NCBI GenBank assembly: GCA_009760855.2
Contig: WPIO01000032.1
Coordinates: 2,425,001 to 2,489,000, forward strand
DNA from: Cristatella mucedo
Taxonomy: Eukaryota; Bryozoa; Phylactolaemata; Cristatellidae
Reading direction: 5' to 3'
DNA: 64,000 nt
Positions 35,001-47,485 of the stretch are shown piece by piece (the stretch's first letter is position 1; every line of letters starts with the position of its first letter). The position numbers and the translations under genes are program-made. The notes beneath the pieces are model-generated. The model was not told the DNA's origin. It saw nothing but the letters and a program-made list of their open reading frames with translations, and ran no database searches.

Positions 35001-38000
35001 ATGAGCCTAGCTGCAGTTTGGCTCCAACTGTAAGCACCTGATTGCACACTCCGGGAGGCCAGCAAGCAGTGACTTACAGAAGTCAAGACGGGATGTCACA
35101 AATGCATGGATCAATTTGGGGGTAGCATCCCCGTTAAAGCAAGCCCGAATTTTAGTAATTCTATGTGGCTGAAAGAAGGCAGACTTGACTGTGGAGCTGG
35201 TGTGGTCGTCTTATGAAACGTCAGTTTGGAACAGGACACCTAGATTTCGTGCAGATTCAGAGATGTGCTGGAGGAGCTGATTTTGTGCGTTAGCTTTTCC
35301 AATTTCCGGATCACGCTTGGTTTGTCTATAACAGTAAGTTGGTTTTGTCACCCTTTAATTTAAGAGCGTTTGCTGCCATCCATGTGCGGATGTCTTCAAT
35401 ACATGAGGCAAGGGTGTGCAGAGAATTTGACGTGCTCAAGGGCTGGGAGGGATCAAAGCAAAGGTACCACTTGAGTGTCATCTGCATTGAAGTGAAAGCC
35501 TAGATTGTGCTTGGCGATGACATCGGCAAGAGGGAGAGTATAAACTGTGAAAATAAGCGGACCAAGTACTGAGCCCTGAGGTGTGGTTCTTCGGATACCA
35601 TACTTGTGGTTCTTCGGATGATCTTTGTCATGTCAATACTCTGGTGTCTCCTACTGAGATAGGACCTGAACCATTGCAGTGCAGTACCAGTGATACCTAA
35701 GCGAGATGCTAGATGCTTAAGAAGGACGTTGTGATAGATAGTATCAAATGCTGGCAAAAGATCAAGCAAAACAAGCAGAAAGACATTGCACCCTAAGCAA
35801 TCCTGACTGTGGAGTAATTAGCTCTAAACCTTGACCTGAACTTGCTGAGTTTGAGGTCTCAATATACGAGTGCCGATGGCCAACACAACTCGTTCTAAGC
35901 GTTCATAAGAGCTGCTGTAGGCTACTCAAATCCTTTTGATCTAGCGTTGCTTTCTTAATTGGTGGCCTAACAACAGCCTTTTTGAAAGGTGCAGGGAGTA
36001 CGGTCTGGACGACTAGGGGTCTTCTTTGACTGAGATAAATTTCAGGATGAGGTTACTCGAGACCTCCTGCAATGTAGACATCGAGGTGGTACACGCAATT
36101 GACGGACAGGATTCCTGTGTTGATGTAATTAAGGGACATGAGTATAGACTGGATGCTGCAACCTTAGATGGACTCTCTGGTCTATCTTGCCAAAAATGAA
36201 GCTAGAGAAGCAATCAGCTAGGTCACCTCAAGGATCACTTGGTAAGGAGCTAACCTGAAAATCGTTAAGGATAGGGTTAAAATTTAAAGCATTAAAGACT
36301 AGCTGATTTAACAGCTTCTTTTGTGTAGCGACAGAAGAGCCTTTACGGCTATCACTACCGCTTGCAGTGGCGATAAAGGATCGCCCACCGCAAGATTCGA
36401 ACCCACGACATCGGAACCTAGGTCGTGAAAAGCAACCGCCTTACCTAGTACGCCATCACGGCTCACTATAGACATCAGCAGTTTTGGATTGTGCATGTAT
36501 GATTCAACAACATTTTTGTAGAAGCTGTATTTGGCATTTGATAGAATTGACTGGTATGATCAACAGTAGTCTTCGTATGCCTGACGATGGGCAGTCAATC
36601 CTGACCTTTTAACGGCTTTCTTAAGCTTACACTTAGTAAATCTAGTAGTTTAATGTCTGAGGTAAGCCATGGGCTGTCAGGGCGAGGGTGCAAATATCTT
36701 TGTCCAAGCAATTCGATTCAGCATTTGCACTAGCAAACAGCTTTACTGTATTTTGGGTTTTTTAATACAATGGGCCTTATCAATGCTACCATTTCTACCT
36801 TAGGTCTAAAAGCTGGCTGAGATCCAGAGGCTTTAAACAAAACTTATCAGCTGACCGTTTTTTAAGACTCTTTGTTTGTGTTCGAGTATTTCGGCATAGA
36901 TGTACCCGTTGAGCTATTTGCCAGATGGGGACTGCATGAAATATTTGGTCAATAGTATCCAAGTACTTCGGTACCGGGTCTAGTACCACAAGAGCCCAAA
37001 TACATTTACAATGATCATTTTGCTGCTTTCTTCCACCTGCTGCTGAATGTTGCTGATTGCATAAATGTCTCTAAATTTTCTTGAGTGACAGCACGAAATA
37101 TAATGTTGGCGCTAGCTTACGTTTCTTCGTCTTCATTTGATATTGTATCTATGCGGTTTTCGTGTTTAGATATGTTGGTGAAGTTGGCGACGTTGTGGTA
37201 GGCCGTATCGTCGAGGTCGGTCAGAAGCGCTGGAAGGTGGAGCTGCATGCCAAGTTAGACTCTGTCTTGCTGCTGTCATCCGTTAACTTGCCTGGTGGTG
37301 AATTGGTATGTGAAATCGCAGAATCAGCATTCCTAGTGCATGTGCCAGCATCGTGTCGTTTTACTGTATTTGCCAACCATGTATCGATATAGGTTTGCTA
37401 GCCCATCGAGATCTTATAAAGTTCAGGCTGGATTACCATCATTAGAGCATCGTATGAAGCATTTCATGCAACAAGGTCATGGCTTGCATGATCTTTTCTT
37501 GCCATTTTTTTACCTGTGGCTGTACGTTAAATAAAGTGCTTCTTTCTAACCTTCAACATTGCCAAGCAAGTGAGCAGCATAGTAGTTTAAATGTTGTTTT
37601 TGAAAGTAAATTACTTAGCAAGTTTAACACAAGTTACTGTGCAAATAAATTCCTTTTGAAATAATTTACTGTTGGAAGCCGAAACAGGCTTCATAAACCA
37701 CCAATATTAGCTCATTGTTTGCCTCTTCCAACCTAGCAGCCAAATTGAGGTAGTATCATCATGCACCATCATCACCATTTTTGCTTTGCAGTATAGTTTG
37801 AGGCAATCTTCTCTGGAACTAGCAGATAGTCTGTGCTAGTTGTGCATCTCTCGGCAGTGGTTGATACCACTGATGGCCATTTCCTCATTGAATGACTATT
37901 GTTTTGCCTAGGCATCACTAGCATTGCTCTACAGTGGTTTTGGCCATATCTTGGAAATTTCAGACCATAGATTTCAATGGTCATCCAGTGAACCTTTAAA

Positions 38001-41000
38001 GAATACTTGAAGGAGTACCCTAGGGATGTGTTTTATACCACACCATTTTCGTAATGTGTAGTCCATTCTTGCCGGTGTAATCAGCAAGCATAATCTAAAC
38101 TGTTTCTATGCAAGTCATTGTTAACTGTGCAGCACAAAAAAAGCAAGGTTGGAGTTTGCTTGCCGATCCCAGCATTATATAGCTGCCCAGTGTTGCTGAG
38201 TGCTATTGACTGATGAGTCCAAATTCAATCGATTTTGCTGCAGCAAAAATGAGAAGTACGTTTGCCGGCAAATGGATGAAATATATGTTGACGTATATCT
38301 GAAAAGGACGTACAATTCGGTGGTGGAATTGTAATGGTATGGGCTTGTTTCTCAATTTCCGGTGTTGGGCCTCTGCTGAGGATTCAAGGAATCATTAATC
38401 AAAATGTCGATTTCGACATTGAGCAGAATATAGGCTTGCCATCTGCTTATACTCTTCACGGCTCAATTTCTGTTGGCAGCATGACAACGATCTTACGCAC
38501 CCTGCTGTGGCTGTTAAAAGTTTTTCACGAACCCCTACCGGCTACAGCTACCCTTGTGCTAAGGCCCCCCCCACTCGGCACATGCTGACTATTGGGCAGA
38601 CTTGCAATTCATAGAGCTTAATAGGTTAGAAAATCAACCTGACTTGTATTTTGACTTTATATAATTTTTCTTATTTCTGTTATGACTGATTGCACAAGAT
38701 TCGAGGTTTTGGCTTGTAAGTGTTTACCATGAAACGAATCCTACACCGGTGCCATGCTTTCTGAGAGCCATCGAAGTGCCATACCCTTGGTGCGGTCGTT
38801 ATTAATTAGATGCATCACTGCATTGTCATATAAATACCAGGTCGTCATCTTATTTTTCAGCGTAGGCGGTCAGAAGAGGATGAGAGAATGATGAGGGAAT
38901 ATCTTCAAGAAGGAGATCTCATTAGTGCAGAGGTGCAAGCATTATTTTCTGATGGATCTTTATCACTGCATACGCGAAGCTTAAAATATGGCAAGGTATG
39001 TACAGTTTGCAATCATACGTCATCACTCAATATGTAGTTCTAGCTGTTTGTTATTGTCTCTTTGTGGCCTTGCCTTGTGTACACAAGTGTTATTGTGTTA
39101 ATGTTAAGGGCTTCTGGTCAGGCAGGCAGCAGCAGCCTTGCCTCTTATTCTGCAGCCTCATTTATATAGCAGCCGAAGAACCTTACCGGCCATCATCACT
39201 GCATGCAGTAGGTAATAAAGTGTCACATTGAGTAGGACTTGAACCAACGAGCTGGGTCGTGAAGCTCTTATGATATCTGCTAGTCTTCGACACTTCTTAT
39301 TGCACGTTAATCTGGATGTAACAGAAGAAAATTTATCCGAGTGTTTCATTATGCTGCTGTGGTTTTGCCCTCTAATTCGATCCCTTGTAGTCATTAGTTT
39401 ATCAAGCTATCAATGTTGCATCGTATGGGTTGTAGCTCGGTCAGGGAACTCTGGTCCGAGTGTCACCTTCACTTATAAAGCGGAGGAAAAGTCATTTTCA
39501 TAGCCTACCATGTGGTGCCACCATAATACTGGGTAATAATGGCTACGTTTGGATCTGCCGTTCGGCGAGTGGAACAGATGAAACAGAAAATACTGGTGGA
39601 TTCGTTCAAAATCTGGAGGTATGGTTTGCTTTTCTAATCTGAAAAATTATTTTGGTCAGAACAGATTCATCTAGTATTTGCCTCTGACCTGTTAAGTTTG
39701 ATAAGTTTGATCAGAGTTTTCAGACAGTTGATTGGCCAAACAATGCAAGTCTTTTGTCCGTCCACGTTGTCACTTTCTTTTGTTGGTTTTCTGACAGGTT
39801 TATGCATGCGGTTACCAAATCAGTGCTTCTGCTTGCTTTTGACAAGTGTTCCATACTTGGAGCTCAGTGTGTGCTTTTCAGACGAGTGAGCACTAGGAGC
39901 CAGCGTTGCGTGGAGTGCTGAGAGGCACCCTATTGACACGCCGCGGATGACCGCTGATGACACTATTTTAACATAGCTTTGTTGCAACAAAGTTTTAATA
40001 ATGGAATAGATGTGTGTGTGTTTGTGTTTGTGTGTGTGTGTGTGTGTGCGTGCGGGCGTGTGTGCGTGCGTGTGTGAGCGCACGAGCAGTAGGTCGTTGA
40101 GCCAGGTTAGTACGGCTCCATTCTCTTTTAGTGCTGCAATATGGTACCGAAGTGCACCCACTGTAGACAGACTGGGGTTAAGTTGTGTAGCTTTATTTTT
40201 TGTCCTGTGATTTCTTAGGATGACCAAACTGACGATAGCTATTGGTATGGAACAGTCCCTCCAGTAGATACTATTTACGGCTCGAGCTGTGCCGACATTG
40301 CCGACTCCTTACAGTGTTTTAGGCGTTCTTACATCGAATCAAGTTCGCTTTCTGATTGTTGTTGTGATTAGTTATAGAAAAATGACAAAAATGCGTATTT
40401 TTCTGGCATTTGCTTGCTTATTGTTTGCAGATACCGTGGGGCAGGTTTGTGCACTGTGTGTTCTGCAGTGCTTTGCTAGTCAGCTATGACTGCAAGTGGA
40501 ATTATGTGGATGTGTAGTCCTTAGGATCCAGCCATACAGAGTTCCAGGATGGTGCTCTTAAGTGCTGTTCACTGTTGCATCTTCTCCCATGGCATGGCAT
40601 GCCATCTGCTTCTGTGGATCTTTTCGTGGACCAGGACTTGCTATTTGCTGTCTACTGCTATCTAGTGCCTCACACGACTCCTGTGGTTTCAATTATCCTG
40701 TGTTACCTAACCCGTGACATTTTGACACCCCCATATGTTATAAAGCTAATTTGGACCCCCAGTATGACACAATACTCATTTTGATCCTCGCATGGCACAA
40801 AACTAGGCTTTTTGTGAATGTCAACAGCTATTCTATATATGCTTAGTGAATGCTTTAATAGGCTACCATCTTTTTCGGCTTTGCGCTTGCTTGTTGGAAC
40901 TGAACACCTATTTCCACATATATGTCTCAGGTTTCGGAATAGAAATTAAGTGTGGCCCCCTGCTCAATTTATACAGCACTACGATATACCGATTGGATAT

Positions 41001-44000
41001 AATAATGCCAGACAGTAAGAAGTCGCTGTCCCTTGGTCATAGCCCATGGTCAAAGTGCTTGGTCATAGCCCATGGTCAAAGTGCTTGCTCTTCAGGACCC
41101 CATGGTCAAAGTGCTTGCTCTTCAGGACCCGTGTCGTGGGTTTGAGCCATGTACCAGCCAATCTTTTATCGGCCCCTACAAGTGGTCGTGATTGCAGTTA
41201 TGGCTCTTTTGTTGCTAGATAAATGAACCTTTTTTTACCCACGTCTTCCTTTACTTTGCACCATCAAAAGTTGAACCCACTACCTCTGAAAACACAGGAT
41301 AAGGTAATTAGTGGGATTCTCTTTCCCACTCCTACCCAATGCTTGTGTACAGCGGCTTGCACTGCTTTTTGTAGGATAAATCAAATGGCCCAACGGCCCA
41401 TTACCTTGGCCCTTCGTTGAAAGGCTAGCATTCACTCTGCTTTCAGTGTTGTATCTTCACGTCGTTTCTCTACAGCCTCGGCTGCATGTATTTGTAAGTT
41501 CAAGCCCACAAATCGCAGTTATGGCACAGCACAAATTGTTTGACTCACTTCCTGCTCACACTCGATTTACCGAGTTGCAGGCAAGCTTTTGTAGCCACAC
41601 GTGGGAGCTTCGTCTTGGCGAGTAAGAGGCTGCTACAAGCGTAAAGTTTCGGATTTTTGGCAGACTGATGTTCAAAGTCGAGCGAGAAGACAGCTAAATT
41701 AATAAATTCTAGCTTATTAAACAGCCTCTTTTGTATAGCAACAGAAGGCCTTTACGGCTATTACCACCACTTGCAGTGGTGATAAAGGATCGCCTATCGC
41801 AGGAATCGGACCCACGACCTCAGGACCGAGGTCGTGAAAGCAACCGCCTTACGTAGTGTGCCATCATGGCTCACCAGTGGTGAGCCGATGCTAAGGGGCA
41901 GCCTTAGTTAGCCCGTATGAAGCACGTGACGAAATGTTCTAAACTCTTAAGGAAAGTCTCGAGCTAGGTTTAAACTTGGTGACAGGCGGTTTGCTGCTAG
42001 TTTGCTCCACCGATCGGCTGCCAAGATTAACTTCATTCAGCTGCTATAGTGAGGAAGTGGGCTAGGGTGGAATCCGCCCTAATAATCTTGTGCCTGAGCA
42101 AACGCTCAGCATTTCTGGAAAGCTTGCAAATGCATATAGGAATGTAGAACTGTTAGGTGATGCATACGATCATTGAGGAAGCTTTCACGAATGCATAATT
42201 TTACAGAGTCACGTGGCTGCAGAAGCCATGGCTTAAACACACAATGCGCGACACCAACCACCAGGCCCCTCCCCAATCCATAGGAAGCTAGCTCTGTAAT
42301 CTTGCTGTGTGGGCTGTTAGTCTCCCTGTAGGTGTATGCTGCTTATTTGTTGGGCAGACCTACATAAGGTGTTTGACGATTTGCTTTTTTCAAGTGTTCA
42401 ATGAACATTAGCATCCTGAACCTAATCAGGCCTGGCGTGTGCCGCAAACTGGTCCTCTTTGTCGAGAAGCTTATATTCTTGTCTTTATTGGATAGGTTTT
42501 GTTTGCATATTTAGCATTAGTGGGAGCGATGATATAACTTTTTTGCTCTTGCTGAGCCAAACCTTATGCATCAGAGAAACTTTGGCAGTATAAGCAAGTC
42601 ACATTTGGCCATTTCTAATGTACTCAGCGAATTGTGCTTTTATGGGACAACTTACGTACAGTAAATATGCATGAAATATTTGTAAACTTATGGTGGTTAA
42701 TGCGCAGTGTAATATATTGTTGAGCACATGGGTGAGGGCAAGAATATCTTAAGATTATTCGCAGTGAGCTTCATACTGGTCAGTGCATGAACTTATGGGT
42801 GTATGCATGTCTTTGGCACCACAACTAAGCCTGTGGTAAACTTGCTATCGCCGATGCAGCAGCTACAGCATTATCATAATGTGATTTTGGGTACCCCACA
42901 ATCGAACCGACCTTATAGTTGTTGGTATCATTGCACAACCTTTTGGCTGAGAGATACACGCAGCTCAGATGTGCTTTCGTTATTTTTTTGGCAGTTTCTA
43001 TATATTGTAGCCTGTTCCAAGGGTGGACCGCGAAGTTATTGGGCGCCTACGAAACGTCGTGCTTTGCCTCGCCGAACATGGCATCCCACTCTATGATACG
43101 ACTGTAATGTATGGTTTCGAGGCATCTTCCAAATTTCAGGTGAGTGTCAGTGGGTCGTTGTTTGTGCGCCACTAAAGACTTGTTGTTTGTTGAAAAGCCT
43201 TAAATGTTTTGTGCACTTTCAACAGACCACGTTTTCATGTTTTATCTGTTACCTTCTGGGTTTTTTCTTTTGGCAGTCCGTAATGTAATCGTGGTGCTAC
43301 TGCCTGACTAATGCTGTTTACACAGAGTCTGTACATTCTTTCAATGAAGTCGATCTAGAGTTAGTTGGTTCTTTTACATTTGCATGATCAGTGGCTATGA
43401 AAAGTTGTCTGATTTTGTGAATGGCATTAGAAAGCAGCCTCCCAGCACTAGTAGTGTGGATTGGTTGCTTGTTAAAGTTTAGGAAAAATCGAGAAAGCTA
43501 GGCTGCTTATCCAAAAGACACTGAAACCGAATTCAGACACCATCGGGAAAGCCAAGAGCATTCTTGATAAACTTTTGTAAAAAAAAAAAAACTCGTTCTG
43601 GGCATCAACCAAACTTGAAGTTAATACAACGAGTCTTGAGAGGGTCTTGATATGCCTTGCCCAGCAATTTTGAATTATTATTCTTTAAAGTTGTGTGCAA
43701 CTTACTTAGAAAAGAGATACGGAGACGCGATAAACTACTAGAAATGATCCACAGTCAAGGTTTGTAAGGTGCGATACTAGAAGCTGTGAACGGGGCAGGA
43801 GCCCTTGTAAGTTTGGCGACTGTTACAGATTCCTCTTTAGCCGATGCTTATAGATTGCAAGTCAACACAGCTATTAACAGAAGCCAAAGGCTAGTTCCAA
43901 ACTTTCGATAGGTGCTAGCTGAAAGCCTGATAACTATGGTGTTTCTTTTTATTTAGTGGTTTTATTTAGAGAGGCGAGCAAGAAGTGTGGGGCTTGCTGT

Positions 44001-47000
44001 CCTTTGCTTGAGCCTTTCGCACAATATGAGTGACTATCCAAACCATCCGTGCTGGTCAAACTTGTGAGGGAAAACATGCCTATGAGTCTTGCTTTTTTCG
44101 CCAAGGTGTCTAATGTAGGCTTCCCTTTCTGGGAATATCTGCTCAATATAGTAGCGTCCGGGTTTTCGCCACTACTCCACTTTGTTGTTATCCTGTCCTA
44201 CACCAATTCTGGAGTGGCACTCAATTTGCCATCTTTGAACCAGAGTGCCACGGCAGACCCTTGCTAAATTTGGCTTTATATAAGTTCGTGCCAAATTCTT
44301 GGGATGGGCTAACCTTATGGCTGTTTTTCGTCTGCACCGTCCAACAAAAGATAAAAATTAACATGTCATTGAATAAATACGAGTATTTCACTTATGGCTA
44401 ACAATAAATAATAAATATTTTGTAGCAATAATTTTCCATCTTACCTTCGACAGCTTTCTTGCAGATCTCGAAGGAGAAATGAGGTACCCAATCTTTGTGC
44501 TGATTTCTGCCAGTTATGCCGAAATATGCTTTATATGCCTCACACAACGTTGCAGTAGCTTCCATGTAGCAGTTTTGGCATTGTCTTCAGAAATGGACTC
44601 CAGATACAGGCAAGCCAGGATTTTCATGTAGGAGGCCAAGGCCTGCAAGTAATGAAAATGTATAGTGCTCATTATGTTCATTTGAGACACGCAAGCAGCG
44701 ATTGCTCATCATCTGGAAGTAAGACATAACTTCGTCGTTGGCAAAGCTACCACTATCTCCTTCTCAACATGCAGCAAAATTGTAAAGTTGACCTGCTCGT
44801 ATCCCGTCCTGATATGGGTTCGGGCCAGGTCGCAGCAGAGGGCAAGGGGGCAATCGCTCCTTGCCTACCCCTAGCCCAGTCACTGGAGGAAAAATCTAAA
44901 AAAAAAAAAAAATTTGGCAATTGTGCACTCAAAGTGACATCAGATATCAGATTCGACTGGAGAAACAGCTACTGTTCTATTATGTAGCTGCCATATAACG
45001 ATGCAGTAATGTGTAGAAAACAAGACGGGCCTAGTCCTCGACGTTGGCTTAGTTTTGAGGCTGATATCGTTCTTCCAGTTTCGTTTCCGGTGCCCACGTC
45101 CTAGACATAGTGGAGTTTATGATGCTGTACATATTTTAATATTGACTTGAAAATGCCATTTTTCAGAATCGTTAGTAAACAGTCTGGGGCGTTCTCATTT
45201 TCTGTTCGTCTTTTTTTGTTGACGACGTACCTGAAATACGGCTGAGACCTGGAAAATAATCTCCCACTGCATGGTTTTGCTGTTTGCAACATTGTTGAAT
45301 TTGCAGGTTTGGTGCAGTAGTTAAAGTGTGGAGACTTACGAAATACTCAAGTGAACAATAGAATGGGCTTGTTTTTTCTTACAGGACCACCAACGTAAAA
45401 ACTGAGTTCCTTTAAAGTGCTCTACAGATGTCCTATTATTATTATTAGCTCGGCATCGTGTAGTCCAAGAACACCAGCCTCACAACTCGGCCATTTTCTA
45501 GGACTAGGCTTGTCTTTTTCCATTTACTACTGCACCGTTATATGGCAGCCACTTGCCAAAAATATTGGCTGCTTCCCCATTAGTGTCTGAATCCTTGGTT
45601 GGCGTCATTTTTAGTGCAAAATAACACTGTTTTGGTTTTCCTTATGCAATGTCTGTTCACTTTAACTGTTACTTGAGGAGAAGTTCTTCTTTGCTAGGTG
45701 CCTGTTTGATGGACATGACTTCAGTTTAGCAAAAGTACTCCGGCAATCGCCAATTCTGGGGTGTCTGGTTGTACACCTGACTTGGCAATTTTTATATCTG
45801 CAATGTTCTGGAAATGAAGTAAAGTTCATATTAATCGGTTATCTTGGTCAAGACACATAGTTTATTCGCGGTTAATTAGCCTTTTTCTATACTTTGAGGC
45901 ATAAGCAGGTGGGGGAAAAGTATAATTATTTTTTATAGTACCCGGAGAGAATTTTTGCCGAGCTGGTTTGGTTTAGCGGTTAAGGTGCTCGCCCCGACCA
46001 AATTCTGACTGATGTCGTGGGCTCGAGCCCCTAGGCATATGTGAAGCGCCTGAATAGAGATAAAGTTCTCTTGGGGCGCTATATAAATGAATTATGTTTT
46101 TTTTATGTCTAACAATGCACTTCACATACTGTTACACACAGGGTGCGAGTCCATGACCCCGGTCTTCAAAGGCGAGCTCCTGAAGCCATGGGTCAAACCA
46201 GCTCTTAACTATGCCAAAAAAAAACATATATATTGTAAAATAAAAGTTTCTTGCACTGAAATAGCTATTTCCATTCACCATATTTTGTCTACCGTAAGTT
46301 CTAGTATGTGCTCTTGCTTATGTTGATAAGTGCGTAGGATCACCACCCATCTTTGCTGTCTAACTGATTGCATGCGAGTATAATATAGTTAAGTACATTT
46401 CCTTGGAAGAACTAGCCAAGAGCCTCCCAGACAGGATTGATGCTGGATTGATTATTTTCAATAAAGAAGTACCCCAGTTGCTGTTTAAACCTTCCCAGTG
46501 GTTTGCCTGCTAGCTATGAAGGAGCACAGAAGTTGCTGGCCTCGAACGCATATCATATCGATCGCATTCATTTATTAGTTTAATGCAAGGCCGACATTGG
46601 TTCTTCGGTTTAAGGATGGCTTGTCTGAATTGCTTCCCGACTACCTGCCGCTCAGGCGTTGACCACTCAGGTGTTGACCGCTGTTGCTGGCAGCGCCTTA
46701 ACCGACGTATGGCCTTGCTTGCAAGCCATTTCTCAGTGTTGGGGTTCTTTGAACTTGTGTCTGGCAGCTCTTTTTCTAAGCTGGTCATCTGTCTTACCGT
46801 GTTTCATTCTTGTCACTCATCTTTGCAGCAGTGCCTATTCTTAGAGCTAGAATGAACTGTTTGTGGACAACCTTATGCCAATTTATGTCGTCATTTCTTG
46901 TGGTAGGTGTGGGGTTGCAGGTGCATCTTGATCTATCTGCAATCATGCAAGTAATGGTGACTCGGCTTACATGTCGCCTACTCATCGTCACTTTGTAATA

Positions 47001-47445
47001 AACCAGTTGCACCTTATCAGGTTGAATATTGCAACGACCGAAACAACCATCATGGTTTTGTTACAAGACGGGTTCTACTTAAAAGCGGCTAAAATATAGG
47101 ATGACAGTATAATTTTCAGGAAAAAAATTGCGTTCGGCCGTGTCATAGCCTGCTCGGTTTCATGGCTTTTCTCTGACTCACAGTTCTTAGCTCTACAGAT
47201 ATCACAAGTGCTAGTCAGACTTGCACCGATACAAGTTCGTGACTCATGTTATAAACCTTTTGTAAGTTGCCGGGTGTGCTTTATGCCAATCCCAATTGCT
47301 GACCCTGCTGCTTCTCCACATCAGGCACACTGCTGATAGGCAGTGGAGGGCTAAGGTGCATTAAGCCATGAACATAATGAGACCCCTGCCTTTTCTGATG
47401 GCTGACAAGGGCATCAAAGACAATATCGTTTCTGCTACTGCATGC

Positions 47446-47485
<40 letters not shown>

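Noticed and set aside
27919-41130. CRISPR-like arrays from short direct repeats
   Set aside because: The repeats are two-copy tandem duplications with spacers of 0-4 bases in an animal genome; nothing resembles a CRISPR array.
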